Shown: positions 7,825 through 15,079 of the stretch, in pieces
How positions within the stretch are numbered: position 1 is the stretch's first letter
Layout of the letters: each line of letters begins with the position of its first letter
Source: a virus
DNA length: 42,597 nt
Direction: 5' to 3' (one strand)
IMG/VR virus record: IMGVR_UViG_3300034073_003675
Location: 1-42,597 of that record
The notes under the pieces: model-generated
The model's database searches: none
What the model saw: the letters and a program-made list of their open reading frames with translations, nothing else
Told to the model about the DNA's origin: nothing
Made by a program: the position numbers and the translations under genes

Positions 7825-8472
7825 ATGAAAAGATATATTATGGCAATATTGGGCGTAATGATATTAGTAGGAGGTTCTACTCCAATATATCGTGAACCCC
7901 ATGAAACAAATATGTTGGATCCAGATACGGTTTCTTGTCAGGATCGTTCGGACGACATAGATTATGATCCAAGTTTAGATATACCAGTAGTGCCAGCCGA
8001 GCCAGAAATAATGCCAAGGAGAGATATGCAACTGGCTTTAGCACGTATCTGCGTAAGTGAAGCAGGATTCCAAGTGAGAACAAATGATTGCACTATGATC
8101 TATCATGCCCTACGCACACGAAGCAATACAGGAGAAATAACAATAGGAATAATGAGAGCATATGCTCCACGTTCTTTTAACATGAGTAGAACAGACAACC
8201 ACAGATGGGTTGCTCACCTTCGTTCAGATTTCAGAGAACCAAGAGGATGGAGAGAAACCGTATCTATTCCATGGTCTACAAGACGAGAAGGTTTCCAGCA
8301 AGTTTATGAGCACGCTGGAATGTTATTAAGAACCCATCCAGAAAACCCCTGCGGTATCCGCATAGACCATTGGGGTGCAAGATATTTCCGGCGAAATAGA
8401 CATATCAGAAATGGATGGACACCTATAACTTGCGGCGAAACATTAAATCAATTTTGGAGTTTACCAGATTAA
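7825..8472 (+). CDS. Secreted protein, cell-wall-hydrolase-like
   Basis: Protein of 215 residues with an N-terminal signal peptide (KRYIMAILGVMILVGG). After an acidic linker, residues 70-215 carry ALARICVSEAGFQ, with a Glu placed like the catalytic acid of SleB-type and other cell-wall hydrolases, and later HWGARYFRRNR and a CGETLNQFW end. Cys residues at the two ends may pair after export. The likely job is peptidoglycan cleavage at lysis, but the family match is by eye and uncertain. AGGAG sits ahead of the ATG. A two-span membrane protein follows, fitting a lysis pair. Confidence 0.5.
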   Translation: MKRYIMAILGVMILVGGSTPIYREPHETNMLDPDTVSCQDRSDDIDYDPSLDIPVVPAEPEIMPRRDMQLALARICVSEAGFQVRTNDCTMIYHALRTRSNTGEITIGIMRAYAPRSFNMSRTDNHRWVAHLRSDFREPRGWRETVSIPWSTRREGFQQVYEHAGMLLRTHPENPCGIRIDHWGARYFRRNRHIRNGWTPITCGETLNQFWSLPD

Positions 8473-8480
8473 TTAAATAT

Positions 8481-8687
8481 ATGCGGGACACTCTATTGAA
8501 AGTTTTAAAACACCCAGGATTAAACCTTTCAATAAACGTATGCATGATGATGTTTCAATTTGTAATGGCGGCTAATCAGTATCTTCAAGGAGATATTACA
8601 GCCGCCCTTACTTTTTTAATCTCAGGATTTAGTTGCTCCACAGCAGTTATATATTGGATATTAATTTGGTGGGCATCCAAAAAATAG
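8481..8687 (+). CDS. Small membrane protein, two spans
   Basis: Protein of 68 residues. ATG 8481 was chosen because it lies just after the previous stop; an in-frame start at 8415 would overlap that gene. Two hydrophobic segments are visible (LNLSINVCMMMFQFVMAA and AALTFLISGFSCSTAVIYW), joined by a short polar loop, with a Lys-Lys end. Position after a putative cell-wall hydrolase makes a holin-like role possible, but this rests only on context. Confidence 0.55.
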   Translation: MRDTLLKVLKHPGLNLSINVCMMMFQFVMAANQYLQGDITAALTFLISGFSCSTAVIYWILIWWASKK

Positions 8688-8716
8688 TTTACAACTTATA
8701 TTTGCTCTGCTATATT
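8688..8716 (+). promoter_or_regulatory. Promoter of tRNA-Glu
   Basis: TTTACA (8688-8693), 17 bases, TGC-TATATT with the -10 at 8711-8716. It has an extended -10 TG and an A tract upstream. Nearly the same promoter occurs at 10504 and 17476, also ahead of tRNA genes. Predicted start about 8723. Confidence 0.75.
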
Positions 8717-8728
8717 GAATACATAGAT

Positions 8729-8800
8729 GGCCCCATCGTCTAGAGGTTAGGACCGTAGATTTTCACTCTACTAACTAGGGTTCGAGTCCCTATGGGGTCA
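8729..8800 (+). tRNA. tRNA-Glu (TTC)
   Basis: Full cloverleaf: acceptor GGCCCCA pairs with TGGGGTC, the anticodon stem GTAGA/TCTAC carries loop TTTTCAC with anticodon TTC at 8762-8764, and the T arm has TTCGAGT. The discriminator is A and CCA is not encoded. Confidence 0.95.
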
Positions 8801-8804
8801 TTAA

Positions 8805-8963
8805 ATGCTATATCTCGTTTCAATCGTGTTGATGTTCTTAACCTTTCCATTCGCTTGGGGAGGTTATTTTCTTTTGCAATCTAAACATCGCCTGATCCGA
8901 TACATAGGATTTTTTCTGCTTTATCCATTTTGCATCGTTTCTATGCTGGGATTTAAGGACTAA
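8805..8963 (+). CDS. Small membrane protein, 52 residues
   Basis: Begins five bases after tRNA-Glu, so it is probably carried on the tRNA transcript. The peptide starts MLYLVSIVLMFLTFPFAW and has a second hydrophobic part (YIGFFLLYPFCIVSML) after a basic loop, giving two membrane spans. There is no clear ribosome-binding site. Function is unknown. Its end is followed closely by the promoter of the next gene. Confidence 0.5.
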   Translation: MLYLVSIVLMFLTFPFAWGGYFLLQSKHRLIRYIGFFLLYPFCIVSMLGFKD

Positions 8964-8971
8964 AAAAATAC

Positions 8972-9000
8972 TTTAAATATTAGACGGGGTGTGATATTAT
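8972..9000 (+). promoter_or_regulatory. Sigma70-like promoter, leaderless start at 9007
   Basis: TTTAAA (8972-8977), 17 bases, TATTAT (8995-9000), with a TAAAAAAATAC tract ahead of the -35. The predicted start, 9007, is the A of the next ATG. Confidence 0.7.
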
Positions 9001-9006
9001 GATCAT

Positions 9007-9159
9007 ATGTCCAATAAGCGTAAGCAGAATGAGCCTAAGCGGCGCTCCGCTATCACGGAGTTTATGATCCTTAACCTTAAGGGCGGTCCCATGCGTGATC
9101 GTCGTTTCCGTCGTGAGAAGGCAAAGAGCAAGGATTATCGCAACCCTGAGAATTGGTGA
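9007..9159 (+). CDS. Small basic protein, 50 residues
   Basis: Highly basic peptide (MSNKRKQNEPKRRSAI at the start, RDRRFRREKAKSKDY near the end). No domain is recognised; RNA or DNA binding is plausible from charge. It is the first gene of a leaderless transcript and its stop overlaps the next ATG (TGATG), so it heads a short operon of four genes to 10495. Confidence 0.6.
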   Translation: MSNKRKQNEPKRRSAITEFMILNLKGGPMRDRRFRREKAKSKDYRNPENW

Positions 9160-9566
9160 TGGTAAAAATTTCCATTCAAAAGCCCCCGCCGAAGCGTGGT
9201 GATCTGAGCCACGTTGACCGTATTCCAGGCGGCAAGCGTTTCTGGAAGGTGGGTGCCGCATATCAAATGCGGGCAAATATTCTTCTATTTACTAATGAAA
9301 TTGGGATTTCATCGGTTCCTAAAAAGTATCATCGCAGGACAAATCAGCGATGGATGGAAAAGTATGCTGTCGCAGAACATATGGTAGAAAAGGGTTCCGT
9401 CTTTATCCTATTGCGCCCGCCCTCTTATAAGACCATCCTAAACACTCGGGAATCGAGTGCTCTGCAAGGCTGCTATCAGATCAAGGTGCTTTGTGGAGAA
9501 AAGATTGGTTGGCTTAAGTGTGATTCGGGTGTTAGTCCTCGTCAATTTTGTTGCCCCGTTAAGTGA
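9159..9566 (+). CDS. Hypothetical protein
   Basis: Unrecognised basic protein of 135 residues, coupled by TGATG to the previous gene; in-frame TTG and GTG codons just upstream are less likely starts. It has a Pro-rich N-terminus (QKPPPKRGD) and a C-terminal CYQIKVLCGEKIGWLKC stretch that looks like a small beta-barrel with Cys residues. Function unknown. Confidence 0.6.
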   Translation: MVKISIQKPPPKRGDLSHVDRIPGGKRFWKVGAAYQMRANILLFTNEIGISSVPKKYHRRTNQRWMEKYAVAEHMVEKGSVFILLRPPSYKTILNTRESSALQGCYQIKVLCGEKIGWLKCDSGVSPRQFCCPVK

Positions 9567-9579
9567 AGAAAGAAAAAAG

Positions 9580-10407
9580 ATGCCTCGCACTAAGAAGAAT
9601 ACTCTCCCGCTTGTTATCAATCTCTCCAAGTCTTTGGATGAACATATTAATCACCAGCGTTTTACGGAAAAGACAACGCTCGGAAAGATTGAATATCTAA
9701 ACAAGCTTCGTGCTAAGAATCGTTATTATGGTTATGGTCAGACAATCATGGATCTACTGATTGCAGATCAGTATGATACGAGTATTACGTTTAATCACGT
9801 TGTTGATCATAAAGGGGTTCCTGGGCGTCCTCTACATTTCTTTTGGGATGCCAATCATCAGGCATATATGATCAAGTATCCGGTTAATGCTCCGGAGTCA
9901 GAATCCCTAATCGATCCTAATAAGCCGGTTGTGGCATATGCTCCTAACGGTGACAACTATGCCATTCGTAAGATCGCAGATTGGTTGCGATTTGAAGTTA
10001 AGAATACTTGGGGTAGCAACGAATATCATTCCGGAATTCTTAAGCGGCTTAAGTTTCAGTATGAACGTGCATGGCTTGATCTAAAGCGTCGTAAGGTTGC
10101 CGAGCTAAAGGCTACGCTTGACGGAGAGAGCGTAACCGATTATGTTGCTCAGAAGCGTGCAGAAAAGACTCAGGCTATCATGGATATTGCTATGGGTATC
10201 TCTGCTCTAAATGCAAAGCTTGAAACCTATCGTAATCGGATTGGCACGGTTACTTCTGCGTCAGAAGCAAATCAGCTTTTTATGGAGGCAGAAAATTATT
10301 TCCGTGCTCTTACCTATATTCATAATCGTAATGTAAAGCGTTTGAATGACCGGACCCGTATTCCTGGCGGTGCTCGTGTTAAGCGTTTGGCAGAAAATAA
10401 GGAGTGA
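9580..10407 (+). CDS. Hypothetical protein, 275 residues
   Basis: Not recognised. ATG 9580 has an AAGAAAGAAAAAAG leader, weakly Shine-Dalgarno-like, and lies 13 bases after the previous stop. The N-terminal half is mixed, with VVDHKGVPGRPLHFFWDANHQ. The C-terminal half is helical and rich in Lys, Arg and Glu, with coiled-coil character from about residue 150. It belongs to the 9007-10495 operon. Confidence 0.65.
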   Translation: MPRTKKNTLPLVINLSKSLDEHINHQRFTEKTTLGKIEYLNKLRAKNRYYGYGQTIMDLLIADQYDTSITFNHVVDHKGVPGRPLHFFWDANHQAYMIKYPVNAPESESLIDPNKPVVAYAPNGDNYAIRKIADWLRFEVKNTWGSNEYHSGILKRLKFQYERAWLDLKRRKVAELKATLDGESVTDYVAQKRAEKTQAIMDIAMGISALNAKLETYRNRIGTVTSASEANQLFMEAENYFRALTYIHNRNVKRLNDRTRIPGGARVKRLAENKE

Positions 10408-10417
10408 GGAGGTTAAT

Positions 10418-10495
10418 ATGGAAGATAGAATGACCCTGATTATTATTGGCGTGGCTTTTATTCTAACCGTTATTACTGCTACCGTGATCGGTTGA
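10418..10495 (+). CDS. 25-residue membrane peptide
   Basis: Preceded by a perfect AGGAGG at 10408-10413, which supports translation. The peptide is MEDRMTL followed by a hydrophobic stretch IIIGVAFILTVITATVIG, one membrane span. It closes the operon before the tRNA-Ala promoter. Function unknown. Confidence 0.55.
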   Translation: MEDRMTLIIIGVAFILTVITATVIG

Positions 10496-10503
10496 AAAAA
10501 TAG

Positions 10504-10532
10504 TTTACAATCTTTATTTCCTCTGCTATATT
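10504..10532 (+). promoter_or_regulatory. Promoter of tRNA-Ala and the following ncRNA region
   Basis: TTTACA (10504-10509), 17 bases, TGC-TATATT (-10 at 10527-10532). It matches the 8688 promoter almost base for base. The next terminator is at 11216, so tRNA-Ala, the structured region and tRNA-Asn are probably one transcript. Confidence 0.75.
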
Positions 10533-10549
10533 TAGAGAAGATAAAGGAC

Positions 10550-10620
10550 GGGCTGTTAATTTAGCGGGAAAATAGTTGGTTTGCATCCAATTTTCGGCAG
10601 TTCGACTCTGCCACAGTCCA
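10550..10620 (+). tRNA. tRNA-Ala (TGC)
   Basis: Acceptor GGGCTGT pairs with ACAGTCC including the G3-U70 wobble that marks alanine tRNAs. Anticodon stem GTTGG/CCAAT holds loop TTTGCAT with anticodon TGC at 10582-10584. T arm GGCAG-TTCGACT-CTGCC. The D stem is weak (ATTT/AAAT). Discriminator A, no CCA. Confidence 0.88.
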
Positions 10621-11245
10621 TTAGCTCTTTAAAACTGAATATTTCTCATTCTATCCGATGGACCGTTCATCGCTGTATAAGGTCCGATAAGGCAATGGAA
10701 TGTCAATCGCCGTAAGTAGCTATTCGTCGTTTAAAAAGATTAATAGCGAAAAGAACGCAAGTTCGCAATCGGTTATATTATATTAATATATCTTCAATGT
10801 GATGATTGAAGAATGTCAGATGCGACCTGACAGGACAGGTGGGATAAGTATGGTTGACTTGTCTTTACCGTTGACAAAGCCCCTTCTCGGGAAAGAGAAC
10901 GCAGATAGAAGCGTTAAGCGAGAAAAGCCTACTTTTTATGTTTAGAGGGAGCTCGTATCTATCATTTTCCGATTTAGCTCAGTTGGTAGAGCGTTCGGCT
11001 GTTAACCGGATGGTCCGTGGTTCGAGTCCACGAGTCGGAGTTTCACGTGTCATATAAGCTGTATGACTAATAAGGTTGGTTTCCTTATGAATGAAGCGGA
11101 GTAGCTTCCGTAAAAAAAGCCCCAAAGCCTGGAAGGCTCGTTGTGATAGCAGCGAAGTAGACACCGATGGAGGATTAACCCGTCCAAGGAAATCAGGACT
11201 ACACTATCGTTTTTTAACCCCGATGTTTCTTACATCGGGGTTTTT
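10621..11245 (+). ncRNA. Candidate large structured RNA with embedded tRNA-Asn
   Basis: About 600 nt between tRNA-Ala and a strong terminator, with no convincing coding frame but many hairpins. Examples: CGATG/CATCG (10657-10672) whose loop GACC can pair with GGTC at 10681 as a pseudoknot; GCTATT/AATAGC (10719-10747); GAAC-GCAA-GTTC with a GNRA loop (10753-10764); CTTCAAT/ATTGAAG (10792-10811); TTCTCG/CGAGAA (10885-10924) enclosing AACGC/GCGTT; GTCATA/TATGAC (11049-11067); and nested GATAG-GTAG...CTAC-CTATC (11135-11208). A tRNA lies within. Large phage RNAs of the GOLLD and ROOL classes are known near or around tRNAs; membership here is inferred from architecture, not from a sequence match. 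Confidence 0.55.
10968..11040 (+). tRNA. tRNA-Asn (GTT)
   Basis: Complete cloverleaf: acceptor TCCGATT with AGTCGGA, D arm GCTC/GAGC, anticodon loop CTGTTAA with GTT at 11001-11003, T arm CGTGG-TTCGAGT-CCACG. Discriminator G fits tRNA-Asn. It sits inside the 10621-11245 structured region and has no promoter or terminator of its own. Confidence 0.95.
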
Positions 11246-11250
11246 CTTTT
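11216..11250 (+). terminator. Strong intrinsic terminator of the tRNA/ncRNA unit
   Basis: Eleven-pair stem AACCCCGATGT (11216-11226) with ACATCGGGGTT (11232-11242), followed by TTTCTTTTTT. Confidence 0.9.
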
Positions 11251-11294
11251 TTCAATACTATTTATTGCTATCCTATTGACAATGGAGTATTAAG

Positions 11295-11666
11295 ATGGCA
11301 AAAGTTACATTAACACAGCTAAGAGCTTTAATCAAAGAAGCAATTGAAGAAATGGGCGTCGAAGAGGATCTAACCGGTCGTAATCTTCAAACGGCGGCGG
11401 GCTCTAAAGCCCCAGCCCGTTATATGGGTGGTAGTTTAGGTTCTGCACCTAAAGAAAGAACGGCAAAAGACCTATCATTATCGGCGCATGACAAATATAT
11501 GCAAATGCAAAGTTTATTAGACACATTATTGTCAGACGAACTTAAAGATGATCCAGAAGGTCAAGCAGAAGTTTTGCAACAAATTCAAAAAATTACCTCT
11601 GACGCTACAAAAACTGTCATGCAAGAGGCACTTCGTAGACGCAGAAAAATGCTCAAAAATCGCTGA
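11295..11666 (+). CDS. Hypothetical protein with targeting-like N-terminus
   Basis: Protein of 123 residues, not recognised. Its start, VTLTQLRALIKEAIEEM, resembles the amphipathic N-terminal peptides of the capsid-targeting group described in the findings and contains a possible cleavage site LIKE|A. The rest is helical and charged with a basic end (RRRRKMLKNR). A GGAGT sequence precedes the ATG. An internal virion protein is a reasonable guess from the N-terminus alone. Confidence 0.6.
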   Translation: MAKVTLTQLRALIKEAIEEMGVEEDLTGRNLQTAAGSKAPARYMGGSLGSAPKERTAKDLSLSAHDKYMQMQSLLDTLLSDELKDDPEGQAEVLQQIQKITSDATKTVMQEALRRRRKMLKNR

Positions 11667-11677
11667 TTTTAAATTAC

Positions 11678-11706
11678 TTGAAAAATGTTCTGCTCTATCA
11701 TATCAT
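11678..11706 (+). promoter_or_regulatory. Sigma70-like promoter, near-leaderless start at 11714
   Basis: TTGAAA (11678-11683), 17 bases, TATCAT (11701-11706). The predicted start, 11713, is one base before the ATG. Confidence 0.65.
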
Positions 11707-11713
11707 TATATAT

Positions 11714-11896
11714 ATGAGTGAGTTTGAACAGATCATTTTGGCGTTGGTTGTTAATATCGAGAACGGTCGTTTGACCCTAGAAAGAATTGAGCAAATTTAT
11801 CATGGAGCGCCGGAGGGTCTTAAGGATCGTGTTATGCAAGCGGTTAACTTGAGGCTGGAATCTCGCCGTATGATGGAATCGCTTTCAGCTAACTGA
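11714..11896 (+). CDS. Hypothetical protein, 60 residues
   Basis: Small helical acidic/basic protein beginning MSEFEQIILALVV. ATG 11714 was chosen because it fits the promoter exactly; an in-frame start at 11678 would lie on the -35. It is a single-gene unit between a promoter and the terminator at 11915. No function is recognised. Confidence 0.6.
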   Translation: MSEFEQIILALVVNIENGRLTLERIEQIYHGAPEGLKDRVMQAVNLRLESRRMMESLSAN

Positions 11897-11914
11897 AACA
11901 TATAAACGAAACAG

Positions 11915-11955
11915 AAAGCCCGATGGAAACATCGGGCTTTTTCTTTTTCTTTTTT
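11915..11955 (+). terminator. Intrinsic terminator ahead of isocitrate lyase
   Basis: Ten-pair stem AAAGCCCGAT (11915-11924) with ATCGGGCTTT (11931-11940), then a long T-rich tract that runs into the -35 of the isocitrate lyase promoter. Confidence 0.9.
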
Positions 11956-11981
11956 ACAAATAACGATACCCGTATCATAAT
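11953..11981 (+). promoter_or_regulatory. Promoter of isocitrate lyase, leaderless start at 11988
   Basis: TTTACA (11953-11958), 17 bases, CATAAT (11976-11981). Seven bases on is 11988, the A of the ATG. Confidence 0.7.
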
Positions 11982-11987
11982 AGCCAC

Positions 11988-13253
11988 ATGACATACAACA
12001 AAGAAACATTGGCAGCAGATTGGCAAACAAATCCAAGATGGAATGGCATTACCCGTCCTTATACACCAGAAGACGTTTTAAAACTTCGTGGTAAGGTTTT
12101 GGTAGAACATACGTTAGCCCGCCTTGGAGCAACAAAACTTTGGCGGCGTTTAAATAATCAATCCTATGTTGCTGCTCTTGGTGCTCTTACCGGTAATCAA
12201 GCTATTCAAGAAGTAGCTGCCGGTTTAGAAGCAATCTATCTAAGCGGTTGGCAAGTGGCGGCCGATGCAAACCTCGCCGGTCATATGTATCCAGACCAAT
12301 CTCTCTATCCAATAGATAGCGTTCCAGCAGTTGTTAAAAAGATTAATAATGCTCTCCTACGTTGTGAACAGATTGATAGCGTTAATGGAGATAATAGTAA
12401 AGATTGGATGCAACCTATTGTAGCCGATGCAGAAGCAGGATTTGGCGGCAATCTAAATGCTTATGAACTAATGAAGATGATGATTGAAGCTGGTGCGGCT
12501 GGTGTTCATTTTGAAGATCAACTATCCAGCGCAAAGAAATGTGGTCATTTAGGTGGTAAAGTTCTTGTTCCAACTAGTGAAGCGATTGCTAAACTTATTG
12601 CCGCAAGATTAGCTGCCGATGTTATGAACGTTCCAACTCTTGTTATTGCCAGAACCGATGGTGAAGCTGCAAATCTTATAACAAGTGATATTGACGAAAG
12701 AGATCGCCCATTCCTTACTGGAGAGAGAACCGCAGAAGGTTTCTATCGTGTTCGTAATGGATTAGAGCAATGCATAGCCCGTGGATTGGCATATGCGCCC
12801 TATTCTGACCTTCTATGGATGGAGACAAGCAAACCTGATTTAAACATTGCCAGAGCCTTCGCAGAGGGCATTCACAAGGTATATCCAGGCAAGCTACTTG
12901 CTTATAACTGTTCTCCAAGTTTCAATTGGTCTAAGTATCTTGACCGTGCTCAAATGCTTACATTCCGTGAAGAGTTGGCAGCTATGGGATATCGTTTCCA
13001 GTTTATTACTCTTGCCGGCTTCCATTCACTTAATACTTCAATGTTTGAGTTGAGTCAGAATTATAAGAAAAACGGAATGTTAGGTTTCTCTGAATTGCAA
13101 CAGAGAGAGTTTGCAATGCAGGATCAGGGTTTCCGAGCAGTTAAGCATCAAAGCTTTGTAGGAACTGGATATTTTGATTATGTTCAGAATACCATTCAAA
13201 ATGGTGCGTCAACAGTAGCATTAAAGGATAGCACAGAGACAGAACAGTTTTGA
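11988..13253 (+). CDS. aceA: Isocitrate lyase
   Basis: Cleaves isocitrate to glyoxylate and succinate, the first step of the glyoxylate shunt. 421 residues, near the 434 of E. coli AceA, and alignable end to end by eye. The active-site loop [11 protein letters not shown] is intact (catalytic Cys185), as are the metal-binding ADAEAGFGG and HFEDQ, the YNCSPSFNW substrate loop and the [10 protein letters not shown] region. The C-terminus STETEQF matches the family lid end. It has its own promoter and is predicted to be translated without a leader. No malate synthase is in this window. Full conservation argues for an active auxiliary metabolic enzyme and not a relic. Confidence 0.96.
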   Translation: MTYNKETLAADWQTNPRWNGITRPYTPEDVLKLRGKVLVEHTLARLGATKLWRRLNNQSYVAALGALTGNQAIQEVAAGLEAIYLSGWQVAADANLAGHMYPDQSLYPIDSVPAVVKKINNALLRCEQIDSVNGDNSKDWMQPIVADAEAGFGGNLNAYELMKMMIEAGAAGVHFEDQLSSAKKCGHLGGKVLVPTSEAIAKLIAARLAADVMNVPTLVIARTDGEAANLITSDIDERDRPFLTGERTAEGFYRVRNGLEQCIARGLAYAPYSDLLWMETSKPDLNIARAFAEGIHKVYPGKLLAYNCSPSFNWSKYLDRAQMLTFREELAAMGYRFQFITLAGFHSLNTSMFELSQNYKKNGMLGFSELQQREFAMQDQGFRAVKHQSFVGTGYFDYVQNTIQNGASTVALKDSTETEQF

Positions 13254-13276
13254 TTAATGTTTGCTAATTAAAGTTT

Positions 13277-13810
13277 ATGAGCAAACTTCTATTAAAAGAA
13301 TATATCCGGTTAATTGTTGAAAATGTATTATTGGAAGCAGATCCAATGATAACATTAAGCACGGTAGGAACAACTGGAGCACGAGGTAGTTTAACTACTT
13401 CAAGTGCAAGTGGAACAAAAACTACACGTTCTTCTGAGGCAACTGGAAGTGGTGCAGATTCTGAAACAGACGATACGATAAAAAACCTTGAAGGTGAGAT
13501 TGAAAAAAACAATATGGCAATCAAGGGTTTAAATCAAGCTGCCGGTCAAATGTTTAATGCACAAAAATCTTCTGTTGATTCAACTAAAAAAACAGGAGAA
13601 GGGCTTACAACAGCTTCAAGAGCTGCACAAACTTTATCAACTACAGGAACAGAAAAAGAAGAAGATAAAAATGCTCGTCAAGAAGCAGAACGTCAATTAT
13701 CAACCGGTCTTCAAACTGCTGCTACAGGTTTAAATGGAGTTCAAAACGCTGGAACGAGAACTCAAAATGCTTTGCAAAATCTTATGTCCAACACAAAAGT
13801 TAGTGGATAA
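13277..13810 (+). CDS. Ser/Thr-rich protein with capsid-targeting-like N-terminus
   Basis: Protein of 177 residues. It starts with MSKLLLKEYIRLIVENVLLE followed by Ala, nearly the same peptide as in the genes at 40481 and 41839, with a possible LLE|A cleavage site. The rest is low complexity, rich in Ser, Thr, Gly and Ala, with a coiled-coil-like middle (IKNLEGEIEKNNMAIKGLN). A TAATTA at 13265-13270 lies where a leaderless -10 would be, but no good -35 is seen. Likely an internal head protein; this is an inference from the N-terminus. Confidence 0.6.
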   Translation: MSKLLLKEYIRLIVENVLLEADPMITLSTVGTTGARGSLTTSSASGTKTTRSSEATGSGADSETDDTIKNLEGEIEKNNMAIKGLNQAAGQMFNAQKSSVDSTKKTGEGLTTASRAAQTLSTTGTEKEEDKNARQEAERQLSTGLQTAATGLNGVQNAGTRTQNALQNLMSNTKVSG

Positions 13811-13855
13811 TTATTTATGTGTTGTGGCGTCCTAAAAATATTATATTAAATCTCA

Positions 13856-13885
13856 TTGAACTTTTATTAGTTCTTTGGATATTAT
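13856..13885 (+). promoter_or_regulatory. Promoter upstream of tRNA-Pro
   Basis: TTGAAC (13856-13861), 18 bases, TATTAT (13880-13885). It would drive the tRNA-like fragment at 13892 and tRNA-Pro. Confidence 0.55.
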
Positions 13886-13891
13886 ATAACT

Positions 13892-13925
13892 TAGTCATTA
13901 GCTTAGTCGGTTGGTTAAGCATGAT
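13892..13925 (+). pseudogene. Possible tRNA 5'-half remnant
   Basis: The stretch around GCTTAGTCGGTTGGTTAAGC looks like a tRNA D arm (GCTT/AAGC with a G-G-containing loop) preceded by an acceptor-like TAGTCATTA. No anticodon arm or T arm follows before tRNA-Pro begins at 13933. It may be the left half of a decayed tRNA; chance resemblance is possible. Confidence 0.35.
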
Positions 13926-13932
13926 ATAAGTT

Positions 13933-14006
13933 CGGAGTATAGCTCAGTCTGGTAGAGCGCCGCATTTGGGTTGCGGAAGTCACAAGTTCGAATCCTGTTA
14001 CTCCGA
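13933..14006 (+). tRNA. tRNA-Pro (TGG)
   Basis: Acceptor CGGAGTA with TACTCCG, D arm GCTC/GAGC, anticodon stem CCGCA/TGCGG with loop TTTGGGT and anticodon TGG at 13967-13969, T loop TTCGAAT. Discriminator A, no CCA. Confidence 0.95.
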
Positions 14007-14012
14007 TTTCTG

Positions 14013-14042
14013 TTTACAAAGTCTATCCCTTTCATATATGAT
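14013..14042 (+). promoter_or_regulatory. Promoter of the purA/purZ-like gene, leaderless start at 14049
   Basis: TTTACA (14013-14018), 18 bases, TATGAT (14037-14042). The predicted start, 14049, is the A of the ATG. Confidence 0.6.
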
Positions 14043-14048
14043 TGCTAC

Positions 14049-15068
14049 ATGAGCAATATAAAAATAGACGTTGTTTTAGATTTAGCACATGGCGATAGCG
14101 GTAAAGGTAAAGTATCTCATGCCTTACTTGCCAAACGCAAATATACACATTGTATCCGTTTTAATGGCGGTGGCAATGCTGGTCATACCATTTACCATGA
14201 AGGTAAGAAATACGTAACCCATCTTATTCCTTCTGGTGTATTTCATGGAGTCCGTTCCATTGTTGGACCCGGTTGTGTTGCAAAAACGTCTAAATTTCTC
14301 GAGGAAATAAAGTATTTAGAGGATGGTTTGGGTAGAAGGGTTAACGTCGGAATTGCTAAAAATGTTCATCTTGTTACTGATGCTCACGTAATGGAAGATG
14401 GAGGCGATACCACGATTGGAACTACTAAAACAGGAAATGGTCCTGCTTATTCTTCAAAATATTCTCGTAAGGGTATAAGAGCAGAGAATGATAATATCCT
14501 TAAGCCTTTCCTTATGGATATGTATGAAGAGTTTTATAATCTCAATGTGCCTCCTGTTATTCTCGCAGAAGGTGCTCAATCATTTAATCTTGATATTGAT
14601 TGGGGAGATTATCCATATGTCACCAGCAGTCATTGTGGTATTGGCGGCTTACTAAACAACGGTTTTAATCATCGTCATATAAGGAACGTATATGGCGTTG
14701 TAAAGGCTTATGACACTTATGTAGGAGCCAAGTCCTTTCAACCCGCTGGAGAGGTTTTTAACCGTATCCAAGAGGCAGGACAGGAGTTTGGAGCGACCAC
14801 AGGAAGAAAGCGTCAGGTTAACTGGCTTAACTGGAATATTATTGAACGTGGCATAAAGATGAATGGCGTTCAAACTCTAATTGTTAACAAGGGTGATGTA
14901 TTGGATCAGGTTGGAGCCTGGGGAATTATTCACAACGGGGAAACGATAAGCTTTAATTCCAAGAAAGAGTTTCAATATTGGTTGGACAAGAAGACATTTC
15001 AGTTAGATATGAACCATATTGTTTTCTCAGAAGGTGCAGATGATATGAGTTTTGTTGATCGTCTGTAA
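14049..15068 (+). CDS. Adenylosuccinate synthetase family, PurZ-like
   Basis: GTP-dependent ligase of the PurA family, which joins aspartate to a purine nucleotide. 339 residues, much shorter than bacterial PurA (about 430) and in the size range of archaeal PurA and phage PurZ. The phosphate loop reads GDSGKG (15-20) where bacterial PurA has GDEGKG. Also visible are FNGGGNAGHT with the catalytic His, HLIPSG, TTKTGNGPAY, EGAQSFNLDIDWGDYPYVTSS, EFGATTGRKRQ and the guanine-binding NKGD. PurZ uses dGMP and aspartate to make the precursor of 2-aminoadenine in Z-DNA phages. Which substrate this enzyme uses is not proven by sequence. It is preceded by a leaderless-type promoter. Confidence 0.88.
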   Translation: MSNIKIDVVLDLAHGDSGKGKVSHALLAKRKYTHCIRFNGGGNAGHTIYHEGKKYVTHLIPSGVFHGVRSIVGPGCVAKTSKFLEEIKYLEDGLGRRVNVGIAKNVHLVTDAHVMEDGGDTTIGTTKTGNGPAYSSKYSRKGIRAENDNILKPFLMDMYEEFYNLNVPPVILAEGAQSFNLDIDWGDYPYVTSSHCGIGGLLNNGFNHRHIRNVYGVVKAYDTYVGAKSFQPAGEVFNRIQEAGQEFGATTGRKRQVNWLNWNIIERGIKMNGVQTLIVNKGDVLDQVGAWGIIHNGETISFNSKKEFQYWLDKKTFQLDMNHIVFSEGADDMSFVDRL

Positions 15069-15079
15069 TATATAAATGC

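Noticed and set aside
10621-11220. RNase P RNA or a group I intron
   Set aside because: The RNase P start motif GAGGAAAGTCC and the conserved group I core elements were not found, and the tRNA-Asn is uninterrupted.
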